64,000 bases of DNA from Aeromicrobium sp. Leaf350 (lineage in GTDB: Bacteria; Actinomycetota; Actinomycetes; Propionibacteriales; Nocardioidaceae), in contig NZ_CAKASL010000001.1 of the NCBI RefSeq assembly GCF_916858655.1, positions 372,001 through 436,000 on the forward strand, written 5' to 3'. Both the position numbers and the translations under genes were made by a program. A model generated the notes under the pieces. The model searched no databases. It saw only the letters and a list, made by a program, of their open reading frames with translations, and had not been told where the DNA came from. Shown here piece after piece: positions 16,470 through 24,145 of this stretch (position 1 is its first letter; each line of letters begins with the position of its first letter).

Positions 16470-16817
16470 ATGGCCAGCCTCACCCGCATCGTGACCGACG
16501 CCGACACCGCGATCGCCGTGGGCAGTGGTGACCTGGAGGTGCTGGGGACGCCCGTGGTGGTGGCGTGGTGCGAGGCCGCGACCTGTGCGGAGCTCGAGCT
16601 GGAGGCGCACCTGACCAGCGTCGGCACGCACGTCGACGTCCGACACCTGGCGCCGTCGCCGGTCGGCGCGACGATCGAGGTCACCGCGACGGTCACCGAG
16701 CGGAGCGACCGGGCTGCCACGTTCGCGGTCGAGGCGCGTCAGGGCGAGACCGTCGTGGCCGCGGGCACTGTCGTGCGCGCGGTCGTGGACCGGGCGCGAT
16801 TCCTCTCACGCCTGTGA
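16470..16817 (+). CDS. Hot-dog thioesterase of the fluoroacetyl-CoA thioesterase (FlK) type
   Basis: 115 residues. It aligns with FlK-like single-domain hot-dog thioesterases: Thr27 in GTPVVVAWCEAA, Glu35 eight residues later, and His59 in VDVRHLAPSPVG match the spacing of the FlK catalytic Thr/Glu/His. FlK hydrolyses fluoroacetyl-CoA; most homologues outside fluoroacetate producers are housekeeping thioesterases of unknown substrate, and that is the safer reading here. The start has TAACCT six bases before it. The bL37 gene follows closely on the same strand with its own strong ribosome-binding site. Confidence 0.82.
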   Translation: MASLTRIVTDADTAIAVGSGDLEVLGTPVVVAWCEAATCAELELEAHLTSVGTHVDVRHLAPSPVGATIEVTATVTERSDRAATFAVEARQGETVVAAGTVVRAVVDRARFLSRL

Positions 16818-16858
16818 GGTGTGCGATCATGGGGGGTCCATTCTTCGAGGAGGCCACC

Positions 16859-16933
16859 ATGGGTAAGACCGGTCGCAAGCGGCGCGCTCGCCGCAAGAAG
16901 GGCGCGAACCACGGCAAGCGCCCCAACGCGTGA
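16859..16933 (+). CDS. 50S ribosomal protein bL37
   Basis: A 24-residue, highly basic protein (MGKTGRKRRARRKKGANHGK, then RPNA) that matches the small actinobacterial large-subunit protein bL37. It would bind 23S rRNA. The ATG at 16859 is preceded by a near-perfect GAGGAGG site, the strongest in the region, as expected for a ribosomal protein, and a strong terminator follows within 20 bases of the stop. It is short enough to be missed by gene finders. Confidence 0.9.
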   Translation: MGKTGRKRRARRKKGANHGKRPNA

Positions 16934-16947
16934 CTCACGCGTGATCA

Positions 16948-16978
16948 ACGAAACCCCCGCACCTGGCGGGGGTTTCGT
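16948..16978. terminator. Intrinsic bidirectional terminator
   Basis: A perfect 13-bp stem (ACGAAACCCCCGC/GCGGGGGTTTCGT) with a five-base loop lies between bL37 and the convergent rsrA gene. It is the cleanest terminator in the window. Confidence 0.85.
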
Positions 16979-17004
16979 CGTTCCGGGGGCGTGCGGCGCC
17001 CGGA

Positions 17005-17304
17005 TCAGTCGATGATGCGCGTCTCGGAGATCGTCGTGCGCGTGTAGCGCGTGCCGTCGATCTCGACCTGGACGGCCCGGATGGACTGCAGCACCTTCTG
17101 GCGCAGCGGCTCGGGCGCCGCCTCCTGGCAGGAGCGCGAGACCAGCGAGCGCACGACCTGCTCGAGGTCGTACTCGGTCAGGCAGTCGCTGCAGCTGTCG
17201 AGGTGCGACTGCACCTCCTCGCACGAGGCGTCGTCGATCTCGCGGTCGATGAACAGGTAGAGATTCTGCAGCGCGTCGCCGCAGTCGGGTCCGTCACAGC
17301 TCAT
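17005..17304 (-). CDS. rsrA: Mycothiol-system anti-sigma factor RsrA
   Basis: 99 residues with the zinc-binding anti-sigma motif: Cys8, then His34-x3-Cys38-x2-Cys41 (SHLDSCSDC), plus redox cysteines at 3, 28 and 59. Under disulfide stress such proteins form disulfides, lose zinc and release SigR. The ATG overlaps the sigR stop codon (ATGA), so the pair is translationally coupled. It is cytosolic, with no membrane helix. Confidence 0.95.
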   Translation of the reverse strand: MSCDGPDCGDALQNLYLFIDREIDDASCEEVQSHLDSCSDCLTEYDLEQVVRSLVSRSCQEAAPEPLRQKVLQSIRAVQVEIDGTRYTRTTISETRIID

Positions 17305-17927
17305 GAGGACACCTCCTTCGAGGACGCCACGGCCATGCCGCGGTCGCGCGCGTAGTCCGACAGGAGCTCGCGGAGCTGGCGGCGACCCCGGTGCAGCCGC
17401 GACATCACGGTGCCGATCGGGGTGTCCATGATCTCGGCGATCTCCTTGTAGGGGAAGCCCTCGACGTCGGCGAGGTAGACCGCGTAGCGGAAGTCCTCGG
17501 GCAGCGCCTGGAGCGCGTCCTTGACGTCGGAGTCGGGCAGGTGCTCGAGCGCCACCATCTCGGCCGACTTCAGGCCCGACGAGGTGTGCGCGGCCGCGGC
17601 AGCGATCTGCCAGTCCTCGATGTCCTCGCTGACCTGCGTGGGCTGGCGCTGCTTCTTGCGGTACGAGTTGATGTACGTGTTCGTGAGGATCCGGTACAGC
17701 CACGCCTTGAGGTTGGTGCCGGGCCGGAACTGGTGGAACGACGAGAACGCCTTGGCGAACGTCTCCTGCACCAGGTCCTCGGCGTCGGCCGGGTTGCGGG
17801 TCATCCGCAGGGCGGCCGAGTACAGCTGGTCGAGGAACGGCAGAGCGTCGGCCTCGAACCGCGCCTGGCGCTGCTCGGGGCTCTCGTCGGCACTGACCGT
17901 GTCGGTCGTGCGGTCGATGTCATCCAT
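17301..17927 (-). CDS. sigR: RNA polymerase sigma factor SigR (SigH), short form
   Basis: 208 residues, an ECF sigma factor of thiol-oxidative stress. Region 2 ([22 protein letters not shown] and following, about 32-100) and region 4 ([20 protein letters not shown] through [17 protein letters not shown], about 137-190) are clear. The start at 17927 (MDDIDRTT) has TACGAT eight bases upstream and could be a leaderless basal form. An in-frame ATG at 17978 with an excellent ribosome-binding site would add 17 residues and lies just downstream of a SigR-type promoter. The partner is RsrA. In mycobacteria sigH-rshA, SRAP, aroA and rsgA genes are also neighbours. Confidence 0.95.
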   Translation of the reverse strand: MDDIDRTTDTVSADESPEQRQARFEADALPFLDQLYSAALRMTRNPADAEDLVQETFAKAFSSFHQFRPGTNLKAWLYRILTNTYINSYRKKQRQPTQVSEDIEDWQIAAAAAHTSSGLKSAEMVALEHLPDSDVKDALQALPEDFRYAVYLADVEGFPYKEIAEIMDTPIGTVMSRLHRGRRQLRELLSDYARDRGMAVASSKEVSS

Positions 17928-17935
17928 TGCTGACG

Positions 17936-17941
17936 ATCGTA
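17936..17941 (-). promoter_or_regulatory. Candidate basal sigR promoter -10 (TACGAT)
   Basis: TACGAT on the minus strand ends eight bases before the ATG at 17927 and fits the house-keeping -10 pattern of other genes in this window. Confidence 0.5.
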
Positions 17942-17975
17942 CCGGCCTCGTGCGTTCGGGTGCGTCACAGACGAG

Positions 17976-17990
17976 CATGGGCCCTCCTTT
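17976..17990 (-). promoter_or_regulatory. Start and ribosome-binding site for extended SigR isoform
   Basis: AAAGGAGGG followed by CCC and ATG (17978) gives a strong initiation site in frame with sigR, 17 codons upstream of the short start. It would be used only on transcripts begun at the upstream SigR-type promoter. Confidence 0.65.
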
Positions 17991-18002
17991 ACACCGGTTC
18001 AC

Positions 18003-18028
18003 AACGACGCCGGCGCGGAACCTATTCC
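18003..18028 (-). promoter_or_regulatory. SigR-dependent autoregulatory promoter
   Basis: GGAAT (18028-18024), an 18-nt spacer and GTT (18005-18003) on the minus strand match the SigR/SigH consensus GGAAT-N18-GTT exactly. It lies directly upstream of sigR, as in Streptomyces and mycobacteria where sigR/sigH is autoregulated. Confidence 0.85.
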
Positions 18029-18034
18029 GAAGGG

Positions 18035-18772
18035 CTACTCCGCGTCGAGCGGCCTCAGCAGCTCGGGACCGTTGTTGCGCACGTTGTTGACGGCGGTCGA
18101 GACCGGCCACGCCTGCAGCCGGCCCGGGGTGGCCGGGTGCAGCAGCGCGAAGAGCTCGTCCTTGCCGTGCGGGGCCGGGTCGAGCCAGGCGTCGAGGTGC
18201 TCAGCGGCCACGAGCCACGGCGCCCGGTCGTGCAGGCGACCGTCCTCGCCCTCGGCGGCGGTCGTGAGGATCGTGAAGCTCACGAGCCACTCGGCGTCAG
18301 GGTCGTCCTTGGGCTTCCAGAACTCGTAGAGGCCCGCGACGCCGAGACCCTCGCCCCCTCCGTCCGGGGTGTGACCCGTGATGAAGAACGGCTGCTTCGG
18401 CGGCTTGCCGGCACCCGTGTCGGGGCCCTGGTACCACTCGTAGAACCCGTCGAGCGGCACCACGGCGCGCCGCTTGGCGAAGGCCCGCTTGAACGACGGC
18501 TTCTCGTCGACGGTCTCCGAGCGCGCGTTGATCATCTTGTTGCCGATCGATGGGTCCTTGGCCCAGCTCGGCACCAGCCCCCACTTCGCCGTCAGCAGCT
18601 CGCGCGTGACCGCGGACGAGTCGTCGGCGGCACGGGCGATGACGAGCGGCGCCTGCTTGGTCGGGGCCATGTTGAAGTCGGCCGAGATCGCGTCCTCGGC
18701 GACGGCGAGCGTCGTGCCGAAGTCGTCGGTGAGCCGCTGGGCCGTCCGTGTCGTCGCATATCGACCGCACAT
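18035..18772 (-). CDS. SOS response-associated peptidase family protein (SRAP/HMCES/YedK)
   Basis: 245 residues. The start is fixed by MCGRY: Cys2, exposed after removal of Met1, is the residue that crosslinks covalently to abasic sites in single-stranded DNA. Other conserved parts are NARSET (about 79-84), the catalytic-Glu motif GFYEW (about 105-109) and the HDRAPW motif (about 180-185). It protects abasic sites during replication. A longer frame extends upstream but would bury the catalytic cysteine. It sits beside sigR-rsrA, as in mycobacteria (Rv3226c). Confidence 0.93.
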   Translation of the reverse strand: MCGRYATTRTAQRLTDDFGTTLAVAEDAISADFNMAPTKQAPLVIARAADDSSAVTRELLTAKWGLVPSWAKDPSIGNKMINARSETVDEKPSFKRAFAKRRAVVPLDGFYEWYQGPDTGAGKPPKQPFFITGHTPDGGGEGLGVAGLYEFWKPKDDPDAEWLVSFTILTTAAEGEDGRLHDRAPWLVAAEHLDAWLDPAPHGKDELFALLHPATPGRLQAWPVSTAVNNVRNNGPELLRPLDAE

Positions 18773-18789
18773 GGGACCAGCAGACCAGA

Positions 18790-19440
18790 TCAGGACGTCA
18801 AGCGCGAGAGCAGCCACGTGACGGCGTCGCCGTCGCGGGGCAGCCGCTCGACCCAGACCCGCGGTTCCGGCGCGTCCGTCAGGGCCTCGTGCAGCAGCCG
18901 TGCGAGCACCGTCAGCCCGAGCAGGTCGGCGTCACCGGAGCGCGTGAGCGCGGCGAAGCGGTCGACGGCGAGCCGTGCGACCGTCTCGTGCGCCGGGAAC
19001 GCCACGGTCAGCGCGTGCGCGACCTCGAGCCCCCGCAGGGCGTCCTCGAGCTCGTGCGCTCCCTTCGCACCGAGCTCGACCACCACCAGGGAGTGGGACA
19101 CCGCGGGCTCCCCACCGCGATGTGCCGCCTGCCGGTAGACGTCGTCGAGCCGGGTCCGCAGGTGCGGGACCGAGGCCAGCGACGTCAGGGGGTCATGACA
19201 GTCCGCGTCGGTGACGGCAGGCGGGGCGCTCCCCGTCCACGCCTGCGCCACCGCGCGGACTGCCACGTACGGGGGTTCGCGGCCGGGGCTGAGGTCGGCG
19301 ATCGCCTCCATCGCCTCCACCAGCGGCACGCCCTGCGACGCTGCACTCGCTCCCACCTCGAGTGCAACGTCGACCAGGGACGGCCGACCGCTGTTCACGG
19401 CGCGGGCGAACGCGGCTGTCGCGACGTCGTAGTCGTTCAT
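18790..19440 (-). CDS. Hypothetical protein with degenerate GGDEF-like domain
   Basis: 216 residues, soluble. The N-terminal 75 residues are helical and unassigned. The DPLTSLASVPHLRTRLDDVY segment (about 90-109) is the typical start of a GGDEF domain, but no GGDEF/GGEEF active site or inhibitory site follows, so diguanylate cyclase activity is unlikely. It may bind a nucleotide or act in dimerisation. The ATG at 19440 has AGGAGGG upstream. It is divergent from the sigma-factor fusion gene with 178 bp between them, which suggests but does not prove a shared signalling role. Confidence 0.65.
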   Translation of the reverse strand: MNDYDVATAAFARAVNSGRPSLVDVALEVGASAASQGVPLVEAMEAIADLSPGREPPYVAVRAVAQAWTGSAPPAVTDADCHDPLTSLASVPHLRTRLDDVYRQAAHRGGEPAVSHSLVVVELGAKGAHELEDALRGLEVAHALTVAFPAHETVARLAVDRFAALTRSGDADLLGLTVLARLLHEALTDAPEPRVWVERLPRDGDAVTWLLSRLTS

Positions 19441-19618
19441 CCGGTCCCTCCTCGCTCGTGCCGTTCTCGGGAGTGGAACGGGCGGGACCCCGGGTCGTGA
19501 CGCGGGTTCGGCCACCTTTTTTTCCGGACGGGCGGAGGGGGGCTCTCGACGCAACTTTCGCGGCCCCCGTGACACCAGGGGCGCACCGGTCGTTAACTGG
19601 GCCGGAGGAGGGAGTTTC
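19441..19618. other. Divergent promoter region of the degenerate GGDEF and sigma-fusion genes
   Basis: No gene is seen. It contains a T-run near 19517-19523, a TTAACT near 19593 that may be a -10, and a ribosome-binding site GGAGGAGGGA at 19604-19613 for the GTG at 19619. No clear operator was recognised. Confidence 0.4.
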
Positions 19619-21265
19619 GTGAGCGTTTCCGACACGGAGGCACGGGAGCAGGTCGGCGACGTCGACCTGATCGCCGCCGTGCGCGCCGGCGACACGGTCG
19701 CGTACGGCGTGCTCTTCGAGCGTCACCGCGCTGCCGCGGAACGGCTCGCGCGCCAGCTCGTGTCGGGTCTCGGTGCCGACGACCTCGTCTCGGACGCCTT
19801 CCTCAAGGTGCTGGGCGTGCTGCAGCGGGGCGGCGGCCCGGACGAGGCCTTCCGCGCGTACCTGCTGACCTCGGTGCGACGCCTGCACATCGACGGACTG
19901 CGCTCCTCCCAGCGCGAGCGCACGACCGACGACGAGCAGACGCTCGACCGTCCGGTCGAGTTCATCGACCCGGCCGCGATGGAGTTCGAGCGCGGCGCCG
20001 CGGGCGAGGCCTTCCGATCGCTCCCGGAGCGGTGGCAGCTCGTGCTCTGGCACCTGGACGTCGAGGGCCAGAACCCTGCCGACGTGGCTCCCCTGCTCGG
20101 CATGGCTCCCAACAGCGTCTCGGCCCTCGCGTACCGCGCCCGTGAGGGACTGCGGCGCGCCTACCTCCAGCAGCACCTCGCGCCGACGCTCGACGCCGAG
20201 TGCCGCGACACCACGACCAAGCTCGGTGCCCACGTCCGGCACGGGCTCGCGGCGCGCGACACCCGCAAGGTCGAGGAGCACCTCGACACGTGCGCCCGCT
20301 GCACCGGGCTCTACCTCGAGCTGCGCGACGTGAACTCCAGCCTGGGTGCCGTCCTCGGCCCGATCCTGCTGGGCTCGGCCGCCACCGGCTACCTGGGCGC
20401 CGCGACGACCGCCGGGACCGCCGGGGTGCTCGGAGCCGGCACCGCCGCCGGGCTCGCGCTCTCGACCAAGACGATCCTGGTCGAGACCGTCCGGGTGGCC
20501 TCGGCCCCGGCGCGCATCGCCGTCGGCACGAGCATGGTCAGCTCGGCCCCGGCCGCCGTGGCGACCGTCGCGCTGGCCAGTGCCGCCACCGTCGGCGTCG
20601 TCACCACCACCGCGGCCGTCACGAGCCCGTCGACGACCGCGGTGCTCTCCCCCATCCAGGAGCCGCCGCTCGACCCCCTGGACGACGGCATCCGCATCCC
20701 GGCCCCCGTGCCGACCGTGACGATGCCGGAGCCCTCCCCGTCGCCGACCCCGTCGCCCGAGCCCACCGCGACGCAGGAGCCGGAGCCCACTGCCGAGCCG
20801 GAGACGCCCGCCGAGCCCGAGCCCACGGCCGATCCCGAGCCGGAACCGACCGAGACGACGGAGCCTCCGCCTCCACCGCCCGTGGTCGGCACCGACTTCG
20901 CCCTCGGCGTCGCCGGCGCGGTCAACGACCGACCCGCCTTCCAGCGCACCCTGACCGTCCCCATCACAGGCACCACCACCGGCGGCGTCCCGGCCGACCG
21001 TGAGGTCTTCGTGCGCGTCGACTTCACCCGCCCGACCCTGTTCCGATCGGTCGGCGCGGGCTGGACGTGCTCGGCAACCCCCGAGCGCTGGACCACGACG
21101 CTCACCTGCACGACCACCGTCCCGGCCGGCGAGAACACCTCGCTGCAGCTCACGGTCGCCGGCGTGCGCCCGAGCGGCACCCTCACGCTGACGGCCGACG
21201 AGGACCCGGACACCAGCAACGACACGACGACCTTCGTCAGCCCGTCCTTCCTGCTGCTGTTCTGA
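19619..21265 (+). CDS. ECF-like sigma factor fused to zinc-finger anti-sigma-like, hydrophobic and extracellular-type domains
   Basis: 548 residues. Regions 2 and 4 of an ECF-like sigma factor occupy about 14-100 and 130-183 (LGADDLVSDAFLKVL; FRSLPERWQLVLWHLDVEGQ). A zinc-finger anti-sigma-like segment follows (Cys195, His208, His221-x3-Cys225-x2-Cys228). Then come alanine/glycine-rich hydrophobic stretches (about 243-282 and 305-335), a long Pro/Thr/Glu-rich linker (about 345-421) and a beta-rich C-terminal domain (about 422-548) with two cysteines, like a cell-wall-exposed DUF11/CARDB-type module. Sigma and anti-sigma are therefore on one chain. The GTG at 19619 has an excellent ribosome-binding site. 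It may be a membrane-tethered sigma factor released by proteolysis; the topology is inferred. Confidence 0.8.
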   Translation: MSVSDTEAREQVGDVDLIAAVRAGDTVAYGVLFERHRAAAERLARQLVSGLGADDLVSDAFLKVLGVLQRGGGPDEAFRAYLLTSVRRLHIDGLRSSQRERTTDDEQTLDRPVEFIDPAAMEFERGAAGEAFRSLPERWQLVLWHLDVEGQNPADVAPLLGMAPNSVSALAYRAREGLRRAYLQQHLAPTLDAECRDTTTKLGAHVRHGLAARDTRKVEEHLDTCARCTGLYLELRDVNSSLGAVLGPILLGSAATGYLGAATTAGTAGVLGAGTAAGLALSTKTILVETVRVASAPARIAVGTSMVSSAPAAVATVALASAATVGVVTTTAAVTSPSTTAVLSPIQEPPLDPLDDGIRIPAPVPTVTMPEPSPSPTPSPEPTATQEPEPTAEPETPAEPEPTADPEPEPTETTEPPPPPPVVGTDFALGVAGAVNDRPAFQRTLTVPITGTTTGGVPADREVFVRVDFTRPTLFRSVGAGWTCSATPERWTTTLTCTTTVPAGENTSLQLTVAGVRPSGTLTLTADEDPDTSNDTTTFVSPSFLLLF

Positions 21266-21269
21266 CGTG

Positions 21270-21297
21270 TTGCCGAGTGGGGCGAATGCGGTAGACA
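21270..21297 (+). promoter_or_regulatory. Promoter of the DoxX gene
   Basis: TTGCCG (21270-21275), a 16-nt spacer and TAGACA (21292-21297) precede the ATG at 21304 by six bases. Confidence 0.45.
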
Positions 21298-21303
21298 GGT
21301 GCC

Positions 21304-21780
21304 ATGACAGTTCTGCGCACGGTGGCCCGCCCGATGCTCGCCTCGATGTTCGTCGTCGGAGGCATCAACTCGTTGCGTCACGCGAAGGCCCTCGCGCCCG
21401 CCGCGCAGCCCGTCTCCGACGCCATCGCCCCGCTCGCCCCGCAGCTCCCTGTGACCCCCACCAACGTCGTTCGCGCCCACGGCGCGATCAACGTGGTCGC
21501 CGGCGCGGCCCTCGCCACCGGACGCCTCCCGCGCCTGTCGGCACTCGTGCTGGCGGGCAACCTCGCGCCGGCCACCGTCCAGGGCCACCGCTTCTGGGCC
21601 GAGCCCGACGCCGCGGCCCGCTCCAACCAGCAGGTGCACTTCTTCAAGAACGTGTCGCTGCTCGGTGGGCTCCTGATGTCGACGCTCGACCCCGACCCGC
21701 ACAAGAAGATCCTCGTGCGCCGAGCGAAGGACAAGGTCGTCGAGGCGGCCGACACCGTCGCCGACGCGATCTCCCGCTGA
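21304..21780 (+). CDS. DoxX-family membrane protein
   Basis: 158 residues. Four hydrophobic segments and the start MLASMFVVGGINSLRH are typical of the DoxX/DoxD family, small membrane proteins of poorly defined redox role; in mycobacteria one DoxX protein assembles with superoxide dismutase and a thiosulfate sulfurtransferase-like protein. The charged C-terminal helix (KKILVRRAKDKVVEAAD) would be cytoplasmic. It lies between the sigma-fusion gene and aroA, each with its own promoter-like sequence. Confidence 0.78.
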   Translation: MTVLRTVARPMLASMFVVGGINSLRHAKALAPAAQPVSDAIAPLAPQLPVTPTNVVRAHGAINVVAGAALATGRLPRLSALVLAGNLAPATVQGHRFWAEPDAAARSNQQVHFFKNVSLLGGLLMSTLDPDPHKKILVRRAKDKVVEAADTVADAISR

Positions 21781-21807
21781 CGCCCCTCGGTCGCCCGTCG
21801 CGGGCGC

Positions 21808-21813
21808 TAGTCT
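21808..21813 (+). promoter_or_regulatory. -10 hexamer TAGTCT for aroA
   Basis: TAGTCT ends eight bases before the aroA ATG at 21822 and fits the near-leaderless pattern of this window. Confidence 0.5.
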
Positions 21814-21821
21814 GACCCGCG

Positions 21822-23126
21822 ATGAGTGAACCGTTGCCGTGGCTGGCTCCCACGCCCACAGAACCCGTCGTCGGCCAGATCATCGTGCCGGGCTCGAAGT
21901 CGCTGACCAACCGCGCGCTCGTGCTCGCCGCGGTCGCAGAACGTCCGTCGGTGCTGACCCGCGCCCTCGGCTCCCGCGACACCTCGCTGATGATCGCCGC
22001 GCTCACGGCACTCGGAGCCAGCGTCGACCGTGACGGCATCGAGTGGACCGTGCGGCCCGTCGACCCCTCGCGCGCCGCCCCCGTGACGATCGACTGCGGC
22101 CTCGCCGGCACCGTCATGCGGTTCGTTCCCGCCCTCGCGGCACTGGGCTCCGCCTCCGTGACCTTCGACGGCGACGATCGCGCCCGGGAGCGGCCGATGG
22201 ACGTCACGATCTCCTCGCTCCGGGCCCTCGGGGTCGAGGTCGACGACGCCGGTGCCGACGGTCAGGGTCGCGGCACGCTCCCGTTCACGGTGCACGGCAC
22301 CGGCGGCGTCGAGGGCGGGCCGATCTCGATCGACTCCTCCGCGTCCAGCCAGTTCGTCTCGGCCCTGCTGCTCGCCGCACCCCGTTTCGCCCGGGGGCTC
22401 GACCTCACGCACACGGGCCCGACCCTGCCGTCGGCGCCTCACATCGCGATGACCGTCGAGCAGCTCCGGGCCCGCGGCGTGACGATCGAGACCCCGGTCG
22501 ACGGCGACCCCACACGGTGGCGCGTGCAGCCCGGCCCCGTGTCGCCGCTCGACACCGAGATCGAGCCGGACCTGTCGAACGCCGGCGTGTTCGTCGCCGC
22601 GGCCCTCGTGACGGCCGGCGAGGTGCGCGTGCGCAACTGGCCCGCCAGCACCGACCAGGCCGGGGACGCCTGGCGGCGGCTCGCCGTGGCGTTCGGTGGC
22701 ACCGCCGAGCTCGACGGCGACGACCTGGTGGTGACCGGCCCGAAGAAGCTGTCCGGCGTCGACCTCGATCTGGGTGACGTGGGCGAGCTCGCGCCCGTCG
22801 TGGCAGCGGTGGCCGCCCTCGCCGAGACCCCCTCGCGCCTCACGGGCATCGCCCACCTGCGGGGTCACGAGACCGACCGCCTCGCGGCCATCGCCACCGA
22901 GTTCCGCCGCCTCGGTGGCGACGTCGACGAGCTCGACGACGGCCTGGAGATCCGGCCCCGCCCCCTCCACGGCGACGTCTTCCGCACGTACCACGACCAC
23001 CGCATGGCCCATGCCGCCGTCGTGCTGGCCCTGAGGGTGCCCGACGTCTTCGTCGAGAACGTCGTGACGACGGTCAAGACCTACCCGAACTTCGCCCCCG
23101 TGTGGGAGCGGCTGGTCGACGCGTGA
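21822..23126 (+). CDS. aroA: 3-phosphoshikimate 1-carboxyvinyltransferase (EPSP synthase)
   Basis: 434 residues. It joins phosphoenolpyruvate to shikimate-3-phosphate in aromatic amino acid synthesis. Signatures are PGSKSLTNRALVLAA (about 22-36), LAGTVMRFVPALAALG (about 94-109), the DDRARERPM loop, SSASSQFVSALLLAAPRFA and, near the C-terminus, the catalytic YHDHRMAHAAVV. The cytosolic two-domain alpha/beta barrel is complete. It begins a run of three same-strand genes, aroA-rsgA-hisN, also seen together in other actinobacteria. Confidence 0.97.
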   Translation: MSEPLPWLAPTPTEPVVGQIIVPGSKSLTNRALVLAAVAERPSVLTRALGSRDTSLMIAALTALGASVDRDGIEWTVRPVDPSRAAPVTIDCGLAGTVMRFVPALAALGSASVTFDGDDRARERPMDVTISSLRALGVEVDDAGADGQGRGTLPFTVHGTGGVEGGPISIDSSASSQFVSALLLAAPRFARGLDLTHTGPTLPSAPHIAMTVEQLRARGVTIETPVDGDPTRWRVQPGPVSPLDTEIEPDLSNAGVFVAAALVTAGEVRVRNWPASTDQAGDAWRRLAVAFGGTAELDGDDLVVTGPKKLSGVDLDLGDVGELAPVVAAVAALAETPSRLTGIAHLRGHETDRLAAIATEFRRLGGDVDELDDGLEIRPRPLHGDVFRTYHDHRMAHAAVVLALRVPDVFVENVVTTVKTYPNFAPVWERLVDA

Positions 23127-23136
23127 GTGTCCTCGG

Positions 23137-24129
23137 ATGAGTCGCCGCGACGACGACGACCACGCCCGCTTCGAGCGGCCGCGACGACGCACGCGCCCGC
23201 GCACCAAGGAGCGGCCCGACTACTCCGAGCTCCCGCTGGGGCGGGTCGTCACGGTCGACCGCGGCCGCTACTCCGTGCGGCTCGAGCACGACCGGGCCGA
23301 CGGCACGGGCGACGCCATCACCGCGGCGAAGGCACGCAGCATCCGCGGTGTCGTCGTGGGCGACCTGGTGCGCCTCGACGGCGACGTCACGGGTGCCGAG
23401 GGCACGCTGGCCCGCATCGCCGAGGTGCTGCCGCGCACCACCGTCCTGCGGCGCACCGCCGACGACGACGACCCGATCGAGCGCATCGTCGTCGCGAACG
23501 CCGAGCAGCTGGTGGTCGTCGCCGCCCTGGCCGATCCGCCGCCGCGACCTGCGCTGATCGACCGCTGCCTCGTGGCCGCGTTCGTCGCGGGCATGGACCC
23601 GCTCGTCATCCTCACGAAGTCCGACCTCGCGTCGCCGGAGGAGATGATCGCCGCCCTGGAGCCGCTCGACGTGCCGGTGCTCGTGATCGGTCCCGACTCC
23701 GACCTCTCGGAGGTCCGCGCGGCGCTCGCCGACCGCATCAGCGTGCTGCTGGGGCACAGCGGCGTCGGCAAGTCGACGCTCGTCAACCAGCTCGTGCCGG
23801 ACGCCGACCGCACCACGAGCCACGTCAACGCCGTCACCGGCCGCGGGCGCCACACGTCGACCGGATCCGTCGTGCTCGACCTTCCCGGCGGCGGCCGCAT
23901 CGTCGACACGCCCGGCTTCCGGTCCTTCGGCCTCGCGCACGTCGAGGTCGACGACGTCCTCAAGGCCTTCACCGACCTGCACGAGCTCACGCGCGACTGC
24001 CCTCGCGGGTGCACGCACCTGGTGGACGAGCCGGAGTGCGCGATGGACGTCGCCGTCGCCGAGGGCCGCCTCTCCCCCGCACGACTCGCCTCCTTTCGAC
24101 GCATCCTTGAGAGCCGCGAGCAGGTCTGA
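23137..24129 (+). CDS. rsgA: Ribosome small-subunit-dependent GTPase RsgA
   Basis: 330 residues. An N-terminal OB-fold (about 35-110) is followed by the circularly permuted GTPase in the order G4 (TKSD, about 166-169), G1 (GHSGVGKST, about 206-214) and G3 (DTPGF, about 253-257), and a C-terminal zinc module (DCPRGCTHL, then EC). It checks late 30S assembly. The N-terminal 30 residues are rich in Arg and Asp. It starts 11 bp after aroA without a strong ribosome-binding site, so coupling to aroA is likely. Confidence 0.95.
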   Translation: MSRRDDDDHARFERPRRRTRPRTKERPDYSELPLGRVVTVDRGRYSVRLEHDRADGTGDAITAAKARSIRGVVVGDLVRLDGDVTGAEGTLARIAEVLPRTTVLRRTADDDDPIERIVVANAEQLVVVAALADPPPRPALIDRCLVAAFVAGMDPLVILTKSDLASPEEMIAALEPLDVPVLVIGPDSDLSEVRAALADRISVLLGHSGVGKSTLVNQLVPDADRTTSHVNAVTGRGRHTSTGSVVLDLPGGGRIVDTPGFRSFGLAHVEVDDVLKAFTDLHELTRDCPRGCTHLVDEPECAMDVAVAEGRLSPARLASFRRILESREQV

Positions 24130-24133
24130 CCAC

Positions 24134-24139
24134 TACCGT
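24134..24139 (+). promoter_or_regulatory. -10 hexamer TACCGT for leaderless hisN
   Basis: TACCGT ends six bases before the ATG at 24146 and lies just after the rsgA stop. It supports this start over in-frame codons further upstream. Confidence 0.55.
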
Positions 24140-24145
24140 GGGCGC

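Noticed and set aside
16470..16817. A fluoroacetate-resistance system linking the FlK-like thioesterase with the Asp-nucleophile hydrolase at 54.7 kb
   Set aside because: The genes are 38 kb apart without shared regulation, and FlK-like proteins are common in actinobacteria that do not meet fluoroacetate.
18773..18817. Extended SRAP protein starting at 18817
   Set aside because: The catalytic cysteine must be residue 2, which fixes the start at 18772.
20700..20880. CRISPR- or tandem-repeat-like sequence in the Pro/Glu/Thr region of the sigma fusion
   Set aside because: The repeats are irregular codons of a low-complexity protein linker in an intact frame.
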